Notes: generated by a model not told the origin, from the letters alone. A stretch of DNA of 15,352 nt from Bacillota bacterium (GCA_017467985.1 JAFUJY010000033.1:1-15352), one strand, 5' to 3'. Shown: positions 1 to 7,276, counted from the stretch's first letter. Made by a program: numbers and translations.

Positions 1-1217
1 AAAAGGCGATTGATAGCATTCAAAAATTCTATGTGGATGAAATTGAACGGCGCAAATGGTATGGTTTCTGGGATTATGGTGATGTGATGCATACATATGA
101 ACATACCCGTCACACTTGGCAGTATGATATGTGTGGATGTGCATGGCAGAACACAGAGATGTGTAATAGTTATGCCAACTGGTTAGTTTTCCTACGCAAC
201 GGAGATTATAATATTTATCGGTTTGCCAAGGCAATGAGCCGTCACTGCAGTGAAGTGGATATATATCATATTGGTAAATATGCAATGTTAGGTTCCAGAC
301 ATAACGTGCGTCACTGGGGTGGTGGAGCAAAAGAGGTGCGTATTTCCATGGCGGGTCATTTTCGCTATATGTATTTCCTTACCGGGGACGAGCGGATTGG
401 AGACATAATGGATGAGGTGAAGGATGCGGATTATAGCACGCTGATCAGAGATCCTATGGCTGGATATTTTGATCCTCATCCCCGTTTTTCACACTGCAGA
501 ACCGGCCCGGATTGGACTGCTTTCCTGAGCAACTGGCTGTCCCGCTGGGAGCGCACAGAAGACCCTAAGTACCGGAAGAAGTTGTTGGATAGCATTGAAT
601 CCATCAAGTTGGCTCCGTTGGGCTTGTCTTCGGGATCCACGTTCCATTATGACCCTGAGACGGGAATGATGCATTATATGGGCGATCCTCAGTATACGGG
701 GCACACGCACCAAGGGGATGGTAATTACCAACAGGGTATGGTATTCCCGTTTGGCGGTGCGGAGGTCTGGTATGAATTGTGCGAATTACTGGAAGATGAG
801 AAATTCAATGAGATGGTTGCGGATTTCGGTGAATATTACGGTATGACACCTGAGGAGAGAAGTATTAAGTCAAAGGGGCTTTTTAATGAGCAAAATGATA
901 GTTGTTGGTTGGGGAATGGTTGTCGTATGATAGCATATGCGGCTTACTATTTTGCAAGTGAACGATATGTGAAGGAATGTTGGGAAGGTCTTGCACCCAA
1001 AGGGGCACAGGAAACAGAAACATTGATTGTAAATAAGGCGCTGGATGATGAAGGCAATATAGTTCTTCAGGGGATTCCGAAGAATGATACACCCTACCCG
1101 GTGCCGGAAATAGCTGGCATAACCAGACGTACAACCAATCTGACAGCCCAATGGAGCCTGAATTATATGGCAGTTTCCCACTGGACTGAAGAGTGGGGAA
1201 AGAAAATAAATCAATGA
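1..1217 (+). CDS. Exo-rhamnogalacturonan lyase-like protein (PcRGLX/YetA family), 5' truncated
   Basis: The reading frame is open from the left edge (first full codon at position 3), so 404 C-terminal residues are visible and the true start lies upstream; the in-frame GTG at 33 is internal. The sequence is rich in Trp, Tyr and His with motifs such as GFWDYGDVMHTY, YAMLGSRHNVRHWG and ISMAGHFRYMYFLTGDERIG. I recognise these as the C-terminal alpha/alpha-toroid region of the PcRGLX/YetA-type proteins, which include exo-acting rhamnogalacturonan lyases that cleave the pectin backbone. The helical repeats and the many His/Trp/Tyr residues fit a carbohydrate-binding cleft. Whether a signal peptide exists cannot be seen. 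A role in pectin use is supported by a PL2-type pectate lyase at 8604-10124, though the two are not in one operon. No convincing terminator follows the stop. The family call is fairly firm; the exact substrate is inferred. Confidence 0.68.
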   Translation, partial: KAIDSIQKFYVDEIERRKWYGFWDYGDVMHTYEHTRHTWQYDMCGCAWQNTEMCNSYANWLVFLRNGDYNIYRFAKAMSRHCSEVDIYHIGKYAMLGSRHNVRHWGGGAKEVRISMAGHFRYMYFLTGDERIGDIMDEVKDADYSTLIRDPMAGYFDPHPRFSHCRTGPDWTAFLSNWLSRWERTEDPKYRKKLLDSIESIKLAPLGLSSGSTFHYDPETGMMHYMGDPQYTGHTHQGDGNYQQGMVFPFGGAEVWYELCELLEDEKFNEMVADFGEYYGMTPEERSIKSKGLFNEQNDSCWLGNGCRMIAYAAYYFASERYVKECWEGLAPKGAQETETLIVNKALDDEGNIVLQGIPKNDTPYPVPEIAGITRRTTNLTAQWSLNYMAVSHWTEEWGKKINQ

Positions 1218-1251
1218 TTTTTAAGTAGCAGGTTTCTTTTTCGAAAAACTG

Positions 1252-1280
1252 TTGTATTTTCCCCGGAAATGTATTATAAT
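1252..1280 (+). promoter_or_regulatory. Promoter of the DUF1858 gene
   Basis: A perfect -10 hexamer TATAAT (1275-1280) lies 17 bp after a weak -35 TTGTAT (1252-1257). Transcription would start near 1287, giving a leader of about 45 nt that carries the ribosome site at 1317-1322. Confidence 0.6.
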
Positions 1281-1330
1281 ACTATTTGCGCAGTTCCTGC
1301 TGCGACATACAATTTGAGGAGGACACAATC

Positions 1331-1540
1331 ATGGCAAAGATCACTAAGGACATGATTATTAGAGATATTATTAACGTGGATAACGGTCTGGTTCAGGTAC
1401 TGATGGCCAGTGGTATGCACTGCGTAGGCTGCCCCGCATCCAGTGGTGAGTCTCTGGCACAGGCTTGTATGGTACATGGTCTGGATGCTGACACTGTTGA
1501 GGCTCGTCTGAACGAATATCTGGAAGCTAAGAATCAGTAA
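1331..1540 (+). CDS. DUF1858 disulfide-type redox domain protein
   Basis: A 69-residue cytosolic protein. The start at 1331 is set by AGGAGG at 1317-1322, 8 nt upstream; a longer in-frame extension to 1286 has no such support. The whole protein is one DUF1858 domain (the family first described next to hybrid-cluster/prismane proteins): MAKITKDMIIRDII, then residues around GMHCVGCPAS holding the CxxC pair, then a C-terminal helix. The CxxC pair is thought to form a redox-active disulfide or to bind a ligand, but the biochemical role is not established. It is monocistronic, with its own promoter and a strong terminator, so it is probably well expressed as a stand-alone protein. No hybrid-cluster protein is seen nearby. 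The family call is secure; the function is open. Confidence 0.85.
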   Translation: MAKITKDMIIRDIINVDNGLVQVLMASGMHCVGCPASSGESLAQACMVHGLDADTVEARLNEYLEAKNQ

Positions 1541-1548
1541 TTGCAAAC

Positions 1549-1585
1549 AAAAAAACCGCTGCGATTTCACTTGCAGCGGTTTTTT
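1549..1585. terminator. Bidirectional intrinsic terminator between convergent genes
   Basis: A 7-bp GC-rich stem (CCGCTGC at 1556-1562, GCAGCGG at 1573-1579) with a 10-nt loop. It is preceded by seven A (1549-1555) and followed by six T (1580-1585). It can end both the DUF1858 transcript on + and the mecA-like transcript on -. Confidence 0.9.
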
Positions 1586-1597
1586 ACAACGATGATA

Positions 1598-2254
1598 TCA
1601 GGCCAGCGTGCGCAGCTTTTGCAGTGCCCGGGTGGGGATGACACAGTTGGTGTGTTCCTGCATGTAGGCGCCCATCAGCGGATTGTTGTGGATCTCACTG
1701 GCGTTTTCGTAAAGCAGGTTCATGGTATAACGGACTTTGGGTCCGGCCTGCTTGTAGCTGGTCTCAACATAGTAGCGCTTGGATTTTGGGTCCTGATACA
1801 GCGCATTTTTCAGATTGAGTTTTTCGGGTGTCAGCGCAGCGGTGCGGCGCAGAGTGTGGAAATCAGAGAAACCGAAGATATAATACCCTTCAGCAGAGGG
1901 GGTCTTGGTATCCGCCTGCTTGGTGGGGACGGACTTCTCGGGGATAGGTGTTTTTTCAGCGGTCAGGGGGGTAGTGATTGCGGGAATCAGCGCCTCGCCC
2001 TTTTCCGGTTTATTTACTTTGGTCACAGTGATCATGATGCTCCCGGATGAAAGGGGAACGGCTTCGATCATGACCGGCTGGGTAGAAAAATCAAATCCAA
2101 ACTCTTTTTGCGCGGTGTTCATCATATCCTGAAACAGGGCCTTGGCCTTTTCGGAACCATAGGACAGTTCTGAAATCTGGATGTCCCGGCTTTGCAAATC
2201 CTCAGCACCCAGTGTAAAACGAATCTGATTCTTGTTAATACGTTCGGCTTTCAT
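1598..2254 (-). CDS. mecA: MecA-like adaptor protein
   Basis: A 218-residue protein, the same length as Bacillus subtilis MecA. In that family the N-terminal domain binds client proteins and the C-terminal domain binds ClpC, delivering clients for ClpCP proteolysis. The N-terminus (MKAERINKNQIRFTLGAEDL, then a stretch with the FQDMM helix) matches the MecA N-terminal domain. A Pro/Thr/Lys-rich linker spans about residues 81-120. The C-terminal domain (from about YYIFGFSDFHTLRR at 124 onward, with YQDPKSKRYYVE) matches the ClpC-binding half. The start at 2254 is preferred over an upstream in-frame ATG because AAGGAGAT (2261-2268) sits 6 nt before it. It is monocistronic and divergent from the MBOAT gene. 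Clients here are unknown; competence, sporulation or capsule regulators are typical for the family. Confidence 0.85.
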   Translation of the reverse strand: MKAERINKNQIRFTLGAEDLQSRDIQISELSYGSEKAKALFQDMMNTAQKEFGFDFSTQPVMIEAVPLSSGSIMITVTKVNKPEKGEALIPAITTPLTAEKTPIPEKSVPTKQADTKTPSAEGYYIFGFSDFHTLRRTAALTPEKLNLKNALYQDPKSKRYYVETSYKQAGPKVRYTMNLLYENASEIHNNPLMGAYMQEHTNCVIPTRALQKLRTLA

Positions 2255-2286
2255 ACGATCATCTCCTTCCAAAAGCCGTTTAGGGG

Positions 2287-2316
2287 TAGAAAAAAAGGAT
2301 TGATATGTATTATAAT
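2287..2316 (+). promoter_or_regulatory. Probable promoter of the MBOAT-DHHW operon, overlapping the mecA promoter
   Basis: A perfect -10 TATAAT (2311-2316) lies 18 bp after TAGAAA (2287-2292), a four-of-six -35 match. It would start transcription near 2323, leaving a leader of about 43 nt. The -10 shares four bases with the opposing mecA-like -10, so RNA polymerase can occupy only one of the two at a time. Confidence 0.42.
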
Positions 2317-2337
2317 AGAGAACGTACAATTTGTAAA
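2309..2337 (-). promoter_or_regulatory. Promoter of the mecA-like gene
   Basis: On the minus strand, -35 TTTACA (2337 to 2332) and a perfect -10 TATAAT (2314 to 2309) are separated by 17 bp. The -10 overlaps a + strand TATAAT because the sequence here is the palindrome ATTATAAT (2309-2316). Confidence 0.7.
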
Positions 2338-2365
2338 GATATAATTTTTGGGAAAGGGCTTAAAA

Positions 2366-3787
2366 ATGGTTTTTTCAAGTTTATTATTCTTATTTTGTTT
2401 CTTCCCGGCGGTATTGGCATTGTATTTTGCCTGCCCCAGAAAGTGGCGTAACTTTATACTGTTTGCCGCCAGTCTGATTTTCTATGCCTGGGGTGAGCCG
2501 GTGTATGTGGTACTGATGATTTTCTCCACTGTGGTGGACTATGTGTTGGGTGCAGCAGTGGACAAGTATAAAACAGCAGGCAATATGAAAAAGGCCAAGG
2601 GTGCGGTAATTGCATCTGCGATTATCAACCTGAGTCTGCTGGGTGTGTTTAAGTATTCGGATTTTCTGATTGGCAATATTAATGCTCTGCTGGGTATTTC
2701 TATTCCCATGCCCGGGTTAGCGCTGCCCATCGGTATCTCATTCTATACCTTCCAGACCATGTCTTATACCATTGATATTTATCGGGGAGAGGCTCAACGT
2801 CAGGATAATATTATTGCCTTTGGTACTTATGTGGCGCTGTTCCCCCAGCTGATTGCAGGTCCCATTGTACGCTATCAGACGGTCGCCGAAGAGATGATGG
2901 GCCGTAAGGAAAATGTGGATGACTTTGCCAGTGGTATTCATCGTTTCATGATCGGTCTGGGCAAAAAGGTGCTGCTGGCTAACAGTATCGGTCTTGTGTG
3001 GGAGCAGGTGTGTGCCATGGGCATCGATACGTTGCCTATGCTGTCCGCTTGGATTGGTATCATTGCCTTCAGTTTCCAGATCTATTTTGACTTTTCCGGT
3101 TATTCCGATATGGCCATTGGTTTGGGCCGCATGTTTGGTTTTCATTTTCTGGAAAACTTCGAGTATCCCTACATGTCCAGAAGCATTACGGAGTTCTGGC
3201 GCCGCTGGCACATTTCTCTGGGTACTTGGTTCCGTGAGTATGTATATATTCCCCTGGGCGGCAACCGCAAGGGTAAAAATCGTCAGATCCTGAACCTGGC
3301 CATTGTCTGGCTGCTGACGGGTATCTGGCATGGTGCATCCTGGAACTTTATGTTGTGGGGCTGCTATTTTGGTATTATTTTGATTGTGGAGAAGCTGTTC
3401 TTGCTGAAGGCCATGAAGAAGTGGCCTGTAGTACTGCAGCATTTATACGCAATTTTCCTGATTGTTGTGGGCTGGGCATTGTTCTCATTGACTGATTTGG
3501 GTCAGGTGGGAAGCCTGATGGCCGCTATGTTTGGTTTGAATGGTGCCGGTTTTGCCACCGGTGAGTCCTGGTATCTGCTGACCTCGAACCTGGTGCTGCT
3601 GGTGATTTTGGTACTGGCCAGCACCGATTGGCCCAAGAAACTGGCAGTGAAAGTGCAGACTATGCTGCAGAACCAGCCGGTGATCAAGACGGTTGTCAGC
3701 AATGTGTTCCTGGTGATTGTATTTATCCTGGCACTGGCCTATCTGGTCAACGGTGCCTACAATCCGTTTTTGTATTTTAGATTCTAA
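2366..3787 (+). CDS. MBOAT-family membrane-bound O-acyltransferase (AlgI/DltB-like)
   Basis: A 473-residue polytopic membrane protein. The ATG at 2366 gives the standard family start (MVFSSLLFLFCFFP) with AAAGGG at 2353-2358 upstream; a TTG at 2348 is in frame but unlikely. MBOAT marks are clear: RNFILFAASLIFYAWGEP near residue 28, LPIGISFYTFQTMSYTID near 120, FDFSGYSDMAIG near 242, FWRRWHISLGTWFREYVYIP at 277-296, and TGIWHGASWNFMLWG with the catalytic-type His at residue 322. AlgI/PatA-type members move an acetyl group from the cytosol to the outer face, where a partner protein places it on a polysaccharide. The partner is probably the DHHW protein that starts 14 nt downstream. The acceptor polymer (exopolysaccharide, wall teichoic acid or peptidoglycan) cannot be told from sequence. 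DltB is less likely because no dltA, dltC or dltD neighbours are visible. Confidence 0.92.
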   Translation: MVFSSLLFLFCFFPAVLALYFACPRKWRNFILFAASLIFYAWGEPVYVVLMIFSTVVDYVLGAAVDKYKTAGNMKKAKGAVIASAIINLSLLGVFKYSDFLIGNINALLGISIPMPGLALPIGISFYTFQTMSYTIDIYRGEAQRQDNIIAFGTYVALFPQLIAGPIVRYQTVAEEMMGRKENVDDFASGIHRFMIGLGKKVLLANSIGLVWEQVCAMGIDTLPMLSAWIGIIAFSFQIYFDFSGYSDMAIGLGRMFGFHFLENFEYPYMSRSITEFWRRWHISLGTWFREYVYIPLGGNRKGKNRQILNLAIVWLLTGIWHGASWNFMLWGCYFGIILIVEKLFLLKAMKKWPVVLQHLYAIFLIVVGWALFSLTDLGQVGSLMAAMFGLNGAGFATGESWYLLTSNLVLLVILVLASTDWPKKLAVKVQTMLQNQPVIKTVVSNVFLVIVFILALAYLVNGAYNPFLYFRF

Positions 3788-3801
3788 GGAGGGGATGAAA
3801 A

Positions 3802-4956
3802 ATGAAAAAGCAAGAAGCAATTGCAACCGTTGCAGTTTTTATCGTGTTGATTTTTGGTCTCACCCTGTGGAATCTGCTTACACCGGACCGTGCCTTTTCT
3901 TATAATGAAAATAAGTCCTTGCAGCAATTTCCGAAGTTTTCCGTGGAAGCCTTGTTTGAGGGTGAATGGCAGGAAGATTTTGAGGCCTATTTGACAGATC
4001 AGTTTCTGGCCCGGGATGCCTGGGTGAGCCTGTATGTGGGTGTGGAGCAGATCATGCAGAAGAAGGATGTCAATAATGTGTTTTTCACCGAGGATGGCGG
4101 GATGATCGCAATGGACACCAAGCAGTCTGTAAAGGATACTTTGGTGGAAAAAAATCTGAACCGCTTGGAACGCTTTGCCAAGTATTTTCAGGAAAAGCTG
4201 GGTGCAGAGCATACTTCTGTGATGTTGGTGCCCACAGCGCAGGCCATGTTGACCGAGCAGCTGCCGGCGAATGGCCAGGATATGATCTTTGACCAGCTGG
4301 CATTGCTGGAGCAGGCCCGGGAGCGAGTGGACGCTCAGGTATGGATTGACGCCGAGAGCGTGATGGCTGCCCATAAGGATGAGTACATCTATTACAAGAC
4401 CGACCATCACTGGACGATGACCGGTGCATTTTATGCCTATCAGGAATGGATGGGACAGAAGGGCTATAAGGATGTGAAACTGGAGGATTACGATATTACT
4501 GTGCTGAGCGAAGAATTCCTGGGGACCACCTATTCTAAGGCCCCGGCTTGGGGAATCCAGCCTGAGCAGATGTTAGGTTTTTCTCTGCGGGAGGCCGCTA
4601 ATGAATATACCCTGCGCATCGATGAAGGGGATGAACTGATTAACGGTCTTTATAACGAAGAAAAACTGGCAGAAAAGGACAAATATGCGGCCTATGTTTA
4701 TGGAAACACTGCCATCACCGAGATTCAGGGCGGCGAGAAAAACGGCCGTGTGCTGATGATCTACAAGGATTCTTACGCCCATTGTTTTGCCACCTTGGCT
4801 GCGGCAGATTTTGAAACGGTGTACCTGGTGGATCCCCGCTATTACTTGTTTGATATCTGGAATTTTGCAGAAGAAAAGCAGGTTACAGATGTTTTATTCC
4901 TGTTTAATGCGATTAATTTTGCCCAGGAGACAAATTTGTATACTTTAGATGAATAA
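3802..4956 (+). CDS. DHHW-family protein, AlgJ/AlgX-like O-acetylation partner
   Basis: A 384-residue protein with an N-terminal hydrophobic segment (about residues 7-27, signal anchor or uncleaved signal) and a large extracytoplasmic domain. The name-giving DHHW motif is at residues 201-204 (KTDHHWTMTGAF); the D-x-H arrangement resembles the Asp-His pair of AlgJ/AlgX SGNH-like acetyltransferases. Later IYKDSYAHCF places a Ser at residue 324 as a candidate nucleophile, which is my inference. AAGGAGGGG (3786-3794) overlaps the stop of the MBOAT gene and the intergenic gap is 14 nt, so the two are co-translated from one mRNA. Together they probably O-acetylate a surface polysaccharide. No terminator is seen before the next promoter, so some read-through into the PurA-like gene is possible. 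Confidence 0.85.
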   Translation: MKKQEAIATVAVFIVLIFGLTLWNLLTPDRAFSYNENKSLQQFPKFSVEALFEGEWQEDFEAYLTDQFLARDAWVSLYVGVEQIMQKKDVNNVFFTEDGGMIAMDTKQSVKDTLVEKNLNRLERFAKYFQEKLGAEHTSVMLVPTAQAMLTEQLPANGQDMIFDQLALLEQARERVDAQVWIDAESVMAAHKDEYIYYKTDHHWTMTGAFYAYQEWMGQKGYKDVKLEDYDITVLSEEFLGTTYSKAPAWGIQPEQMLGFSLREAANEYTLRIDEGDELINGLYNEEKLAEKDKYAAYVYGNTAITEIQGGEKNGRVLMIYKDSYAHCFATLAAADFETVYLVDPRYYLFDIWNFAEEKQVTDVLFLFNAINFAQETNLYTLDE

Positions 4957-4963
4957 CGGATAG

Positions 4964-4992
4964 TTGCATTTTTCGACGAAATAGTGTACAAT
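4964..4992 (+). promoter_or_regulatory. Promoter of the PurA-like operon
   Basis: TTGCAT (4964-4969) and TACAAT (4987-4992) are separated by 17 bp. Transcription would start near 5000, about 33 nt before the start codon. The short gap after the DHHW gene holds only this and a weak GGATAG/CTATCC inverted repeat (4958-4963, 4997-5002). Confidence 0.5.
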
Positions 4993-5032
4993 ATTGCTAT
5001 CCTGTTAAAGGTAAGGAATGGAGGAGAGAGAT

Positions 5033-6352
5033 ATGTCAAGCATTGCTGTGATTGGAACCCAGTGGGGAGATGAAGGAAAGGCGAAAATTGTAGATCTTCT
5101 GGCGAGGAAGGCAGATGCAGTTGTACGTACTTCCGGGGGAAACAAGGCAGGCCACAGTGTTGCTGTGGATGGTAAAACATATCGTTTTTCATCTGTTCCC
5201 TGCGGAATTGTTCATCCGGATGTTATGGGAATTTTGGGAAATGGTACTGCCATTAATCCGGCAGAGCTGACTGAAGAACTGGGTGCACTGGAGGCACAGG
5301 GCCTATCAGTAAAGAATGTTCGCATCAGCACCCGGGCCCATTTGGTGATGCCCTATCACATTATTTTGGATGGATTGATGGATGAGGCCCGTAACCAGGA
5401 GGATGGAGACCCGGCGGGTGCCCGCAGTGGTATTCGAGCCTGTTATATGGATAAAATCGAAGGAATTGGTATTCGTGTGTGCGATTTGCAGACGCCGGAG
5501 GTGTTTGTAAAAAAAGTACGCAGTAATGTGGCCTTGAAGAACCGGGTGATTACACGGGTATATGGCGGTGTGCAGCTAGTAGATGCTGAGAAGGTTATCA
5601 AAGAATACTTGGAATATGGGCAGAAACTGGCCCCCTACATTACGGATACCGGTAAATTGCTGGATACCATGATGCAGGAAGGCAAAAGGGTGATTTTTGA
5701 AGGTGCTCAGGCCACGATGCTGGATCCTGACTATGGAACCTACCCCTATGTTACTTCCAGTTATCCCACCATTGGCGGCGTAATTCATGGCAGCGGCGTG
5801 GGCTGGAGAAAAATTGCTCATACGCTGGGCGTTATGAAGGCATATACCACTCGGACCGGACGGGGACCTTTCCCCACTGAGATTTTTGGGGCAGAGAGCC
5901 GTTGTCTGCGGGATCGGGGAAATGAATACGAGCCCCGGGGGGAGAATCGCCGTATCGGTTGGTTTGATGCAGTGGCTGCACGTTATGCGGTACGTATTAA
6001 TGGTTTAGAAGGATTGGCTTTGACCAAGATGTACGCCATGCGTGACTTGGATGAGGTCAAGATTTGTGTTGGATATAAGCAGGGAGACCAGCTGATTCAG
6101 GTATTCCCCGCCAGTGCGGAGATGCTTTCCGAGTATGAGCCTGTGTATGAGACGATGCCCGGCTGGGGACAGATTGATGGCTGCAATTCCTATGAGGAAC
6201 TGCCCCAGGAAGCAAAGAATTATGTACAGCGTATCCAGGAATTGGTTGGTGCGCCGGTGATGGTTCTGGAAATGGGCATGGGCCGCAACAAGATTGTGTC
6301 TTGGGGACCGGTCAATGAATGGTTAGAAGGAGTAAAAGATTCTATATGTTAA
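5033..6352 (+). CDS. Divergent adenylosuccinate synthetase (PurA) homologue
   Basis: 439 residues, close to the usual PurA length of about 430. Canonical PurA joins IMP and aspartate using GTP. The ATG at 5033 follows GGAGGAG (5020-5026) by 6 nt. PurA-fold landmarks are clear along the whole chain: TQWGDEGKAKIVDLL, KAGHS, FEGAQATMLDPDYGTYPYV, TGRGPFPTE and YETMPGWG. Catalytic residues are kept in E. coli terms: Asp13, Lys16, His41 and the Gln of EGAQ (residue 226). Many ligand residues differ: Asn38 is Lys38, the TTGRGIGP phosphate loop reads GARSGIRA, Arg143 is Gly144, the TTGRRRR aspartate loop reads PRGENRR, guanine-reading Asp333 (TKLD) is Tyr334 (TKMY), and STGPDR is EMGMGR. The fold and chemistry are supported; use of IMP and GTP is doubtful. 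No purine genes are adjacent, and the next gene overlaps by 7 bp. I give no gene symbol because of the divergence. Confidence 0.85.
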   Translation: MSSIAVIGTQWGDEGKAKIVDLLARKADAVVRTSGGNKAGHSVAVDGKTYRFSSVPCGIVHPDVMGILGNGTAINPAELTEELGALEAQGLSVKNVRISTRAHLVMPYHIILDGLMDEARNQEDGDPAGARSGIRACYMDKIEGIGIRVCDLQTPEVFVKKVRSNVALKNRVITRVYGGVQLVDAEKVIKEYLEYGQKLAPYITDTGKLLDTMMQEGKRVIFEGAQATMLDPDYGTYPYVTSSYPTIGGVIHGSGVGWRKIAHTLGVMKAYTTRTGRGPFPTEIFGAESRCLRDRGNEYEPRGENRRIGWFDAVAARYAVRINGLEGLALTKMYAMRDLDEVKICVGYKQGDQLIQVFPASAEMLSEYEPVYETMPGWGQIDGCNSYEELPQEAKNYVQRIQELVGAPVMVLEMGMGRNKIVSWGPVNEWLEGVKDSIC

Positions 6353-6867
6353 AGTTTGAAAAAGGAGCAGCATTCCCGCTGCCCCATCAGAAAGAAGAAG
6401 GGGTTACATTTTCTATTGAGCCCTATACAATGTTTTTGATTTATCGATTTAAGCGGCCCACACAGCAGGAGATTCAGGCTTTTGCCACGGCGGCGCCCCA
6501 GTTTGGTGTGACGGTACTGCGTAATACCATGTTTATTCTGTCCCATTTTTCACCCTTGGGATGGATGGATACTCCATATAGTGCCCAGTTGTCCTCGTCT
6601 AAAAAGAGTTTTCCTGATTTACAGCAGGGGCAGGGGTATTCTATCGATGCATTTTTGGTGGATTGTGAGACCAATACCCTGGTGGAGCATCGTTTGCTGC
6701 GTTTGGATACACTGTCTTCCGAGCGTATGAAACGGCTGGTGCTGGCAGATCAGGAGCGCACGGATTTTACCATTGATGGTTTTAATCAGGCGGTGCAGGA
6801 TGTGTATCGTAATTATAGTACACGGGATCTGCTGAAAGTGGCTGAATTCCAGACAAAACTAAGATAA
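6346..6867 (+). CDS. Unknown 173-residue protein coupled to the PurA-like gene
   Basis: I do not recognise the family. The ATG at 6346 overlaps the end of the PurA-like gene by 7 bp, and an AGAAGGAG site (6325-6332) lies 13 nt upstream inside that gene, so translation is probably coupled. An in-frame ATG at 6319 would bury the ribosome site. The protein is soluble in appearance, with no signal peptide or membrane segment. The first half looks beta-rich (for example TFSIEPYTMFLIYRF, then VTVLRNTMFILSHF). A conserved-looking WMDTPYSAQL follows near residues 73-82. A mixed segment with DAFLVDCETNTLVEHRLLRL comes next, and the C-terminus looks helical (residues about 115-173). No metal or nucleotide motif is evident. 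Coupling suggests a partner or regulator of the PurA-like enzyme. Confidence 0.75.
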   Translation: MLKFEKGAAFPLPHQKEEGVTFSIEPYTMFLIYRFKRPTQQEIQAFATAAPQFGVTVLRNTMFILSHFSPLGWMDTPYSAQLSSSKKSFPDLQQGQGYSIDAFLVDCETNTLVEHRLLRLDTLSSERMKRLVLADQERTDFTIDGFNQAVQDVYRNYSTRDLLKVAEFQTKLR

Positions 6868-6904
6868 AAAGAAAAGGCTGCAGTTTTTGAGGAACTGCAG
6901 CCTT
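6866..6904 (-). terminator. Intrinsic terminator of the XRE regulator gene
   Basis: A perfect 10-bp stem (6874-6883 with 6895-6904, AAGGCTGCAG) and an 11-nt loop begin directly beyond the regulator's stop codon. On the minus strand it is followed by a T-rich tract (complement of 6866-6875). On + the stem is followed by TAAAATT, which is a poor U-tract, so it should work mainly in the minus direction. Confidence 0.8.
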
Positions 6905-6908
6905 AAAA

Positions 6909-7241
6909 TTACGAATTGGAAGAACGGGGACGATGGAACTTGATAAACTCTACAAAAATACGAAGTTGACTAATTTCCTGGTCTGTGAGAGATTGAACAT
7001 CCCGTTTTAACAGTGCCTGAATGGGAGTCAGTTCTTCTTTTTGGCCTGTGACAAGAAATTCCATGGATACGCCATAGAAAATAGATAATTTGTAGAGCAT
7101 GTCCACATCGGGGATACGGCGATTATTCTCGTAATGAGAATAGGCTTGAGGACTGATATTAAGCTGTTCTGCGGCATATTTTTGACTATAACCAAAATGT
7201 TCGCGTAAAAGACGAATTCGTTCACTCATTTCGTTAGACAT
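6909..7241 (-). CDS. XRE-family HTH transcriptional regulator
   Basis: A 110-residue protein. The start at 7241 is chosen because GAGGAGGGG (7254 to 7246) lies 4 nt upstream; an extra six residues to 7259 would swallow it. An HTH_3 (Cro/CI type) domain spans about residues 6-64: MSERIRLLREHFGYSQ, then AAEQLNISPQAYSHYENNRR as the helix-turn-helix with the typical S-HYE recognition helix end, then PDVDMLYKLSIFYGVSMEFL. The C-terminal 40 residues (QALLKRDVQSLTDQEISQLR) look helical and may serve dimerisation. The gene is divergent from the glycerate kinase-pectate lyase operon. Five TATAC-type 11-bp repeats lie between them, directly upstream of its own promoter. It therefore probably regulates both itself and that operon. 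No inducer-binding domain is visible. Confidence 0.88.
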   Translation of the reverse strand: MSNEMSERIRLLREHFGYSQKYAAEQLNISPQAYSHYENNRRIPDVDMLYKLSIFYGVSMEFLVTGQKEELTPIQALLKRDVQSLTDQEISQLRIFVEFIKFHRPRSSNS

Positions 7242-7276
7242 AATACCCCTCCTCATCAATATGGTTTAAATACTGT

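Noticed and set aside
33..35. GTG at 33 as the start of the left-edge gene
   Set aside because: The same frame is open to the window edge, there is no ribosome site before the GTG, and the protein matches only the C-terminal part of its family.
1541..2050. A 169-codon + strand frame over the mecA-like gene
   Set aside because: It starts directly after the DUF1858 stop and runs through the terminator hairpin; the minus strand encodes a full-length MecA-like protein with promoter and ribosome site.
2340..2345. A second perfect TATAAT as promoter of the MBOAT gene
   Set aside because: It would start transcription at about 2352, on the ribosome site, and no -35 lies 16-18 bp upstream.
2738..3442. 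A 234-codon minus-strand frame inside the MBOAT gene
   Set aside because: The + strand carries every MBOAT motif; the reverse frame gives a His/Gln-rich sequence typical of a shadow frame.
5033..6352. Assignment of the PurA-like protein as phage-type PurZ
   Set aside because: As I recall, PurZ lacks the catalytic Asp of the GDEGK loop, whereas Asp13 is kept here, and there are no phage genes around. The substitution pattern does not simply match PurZ.
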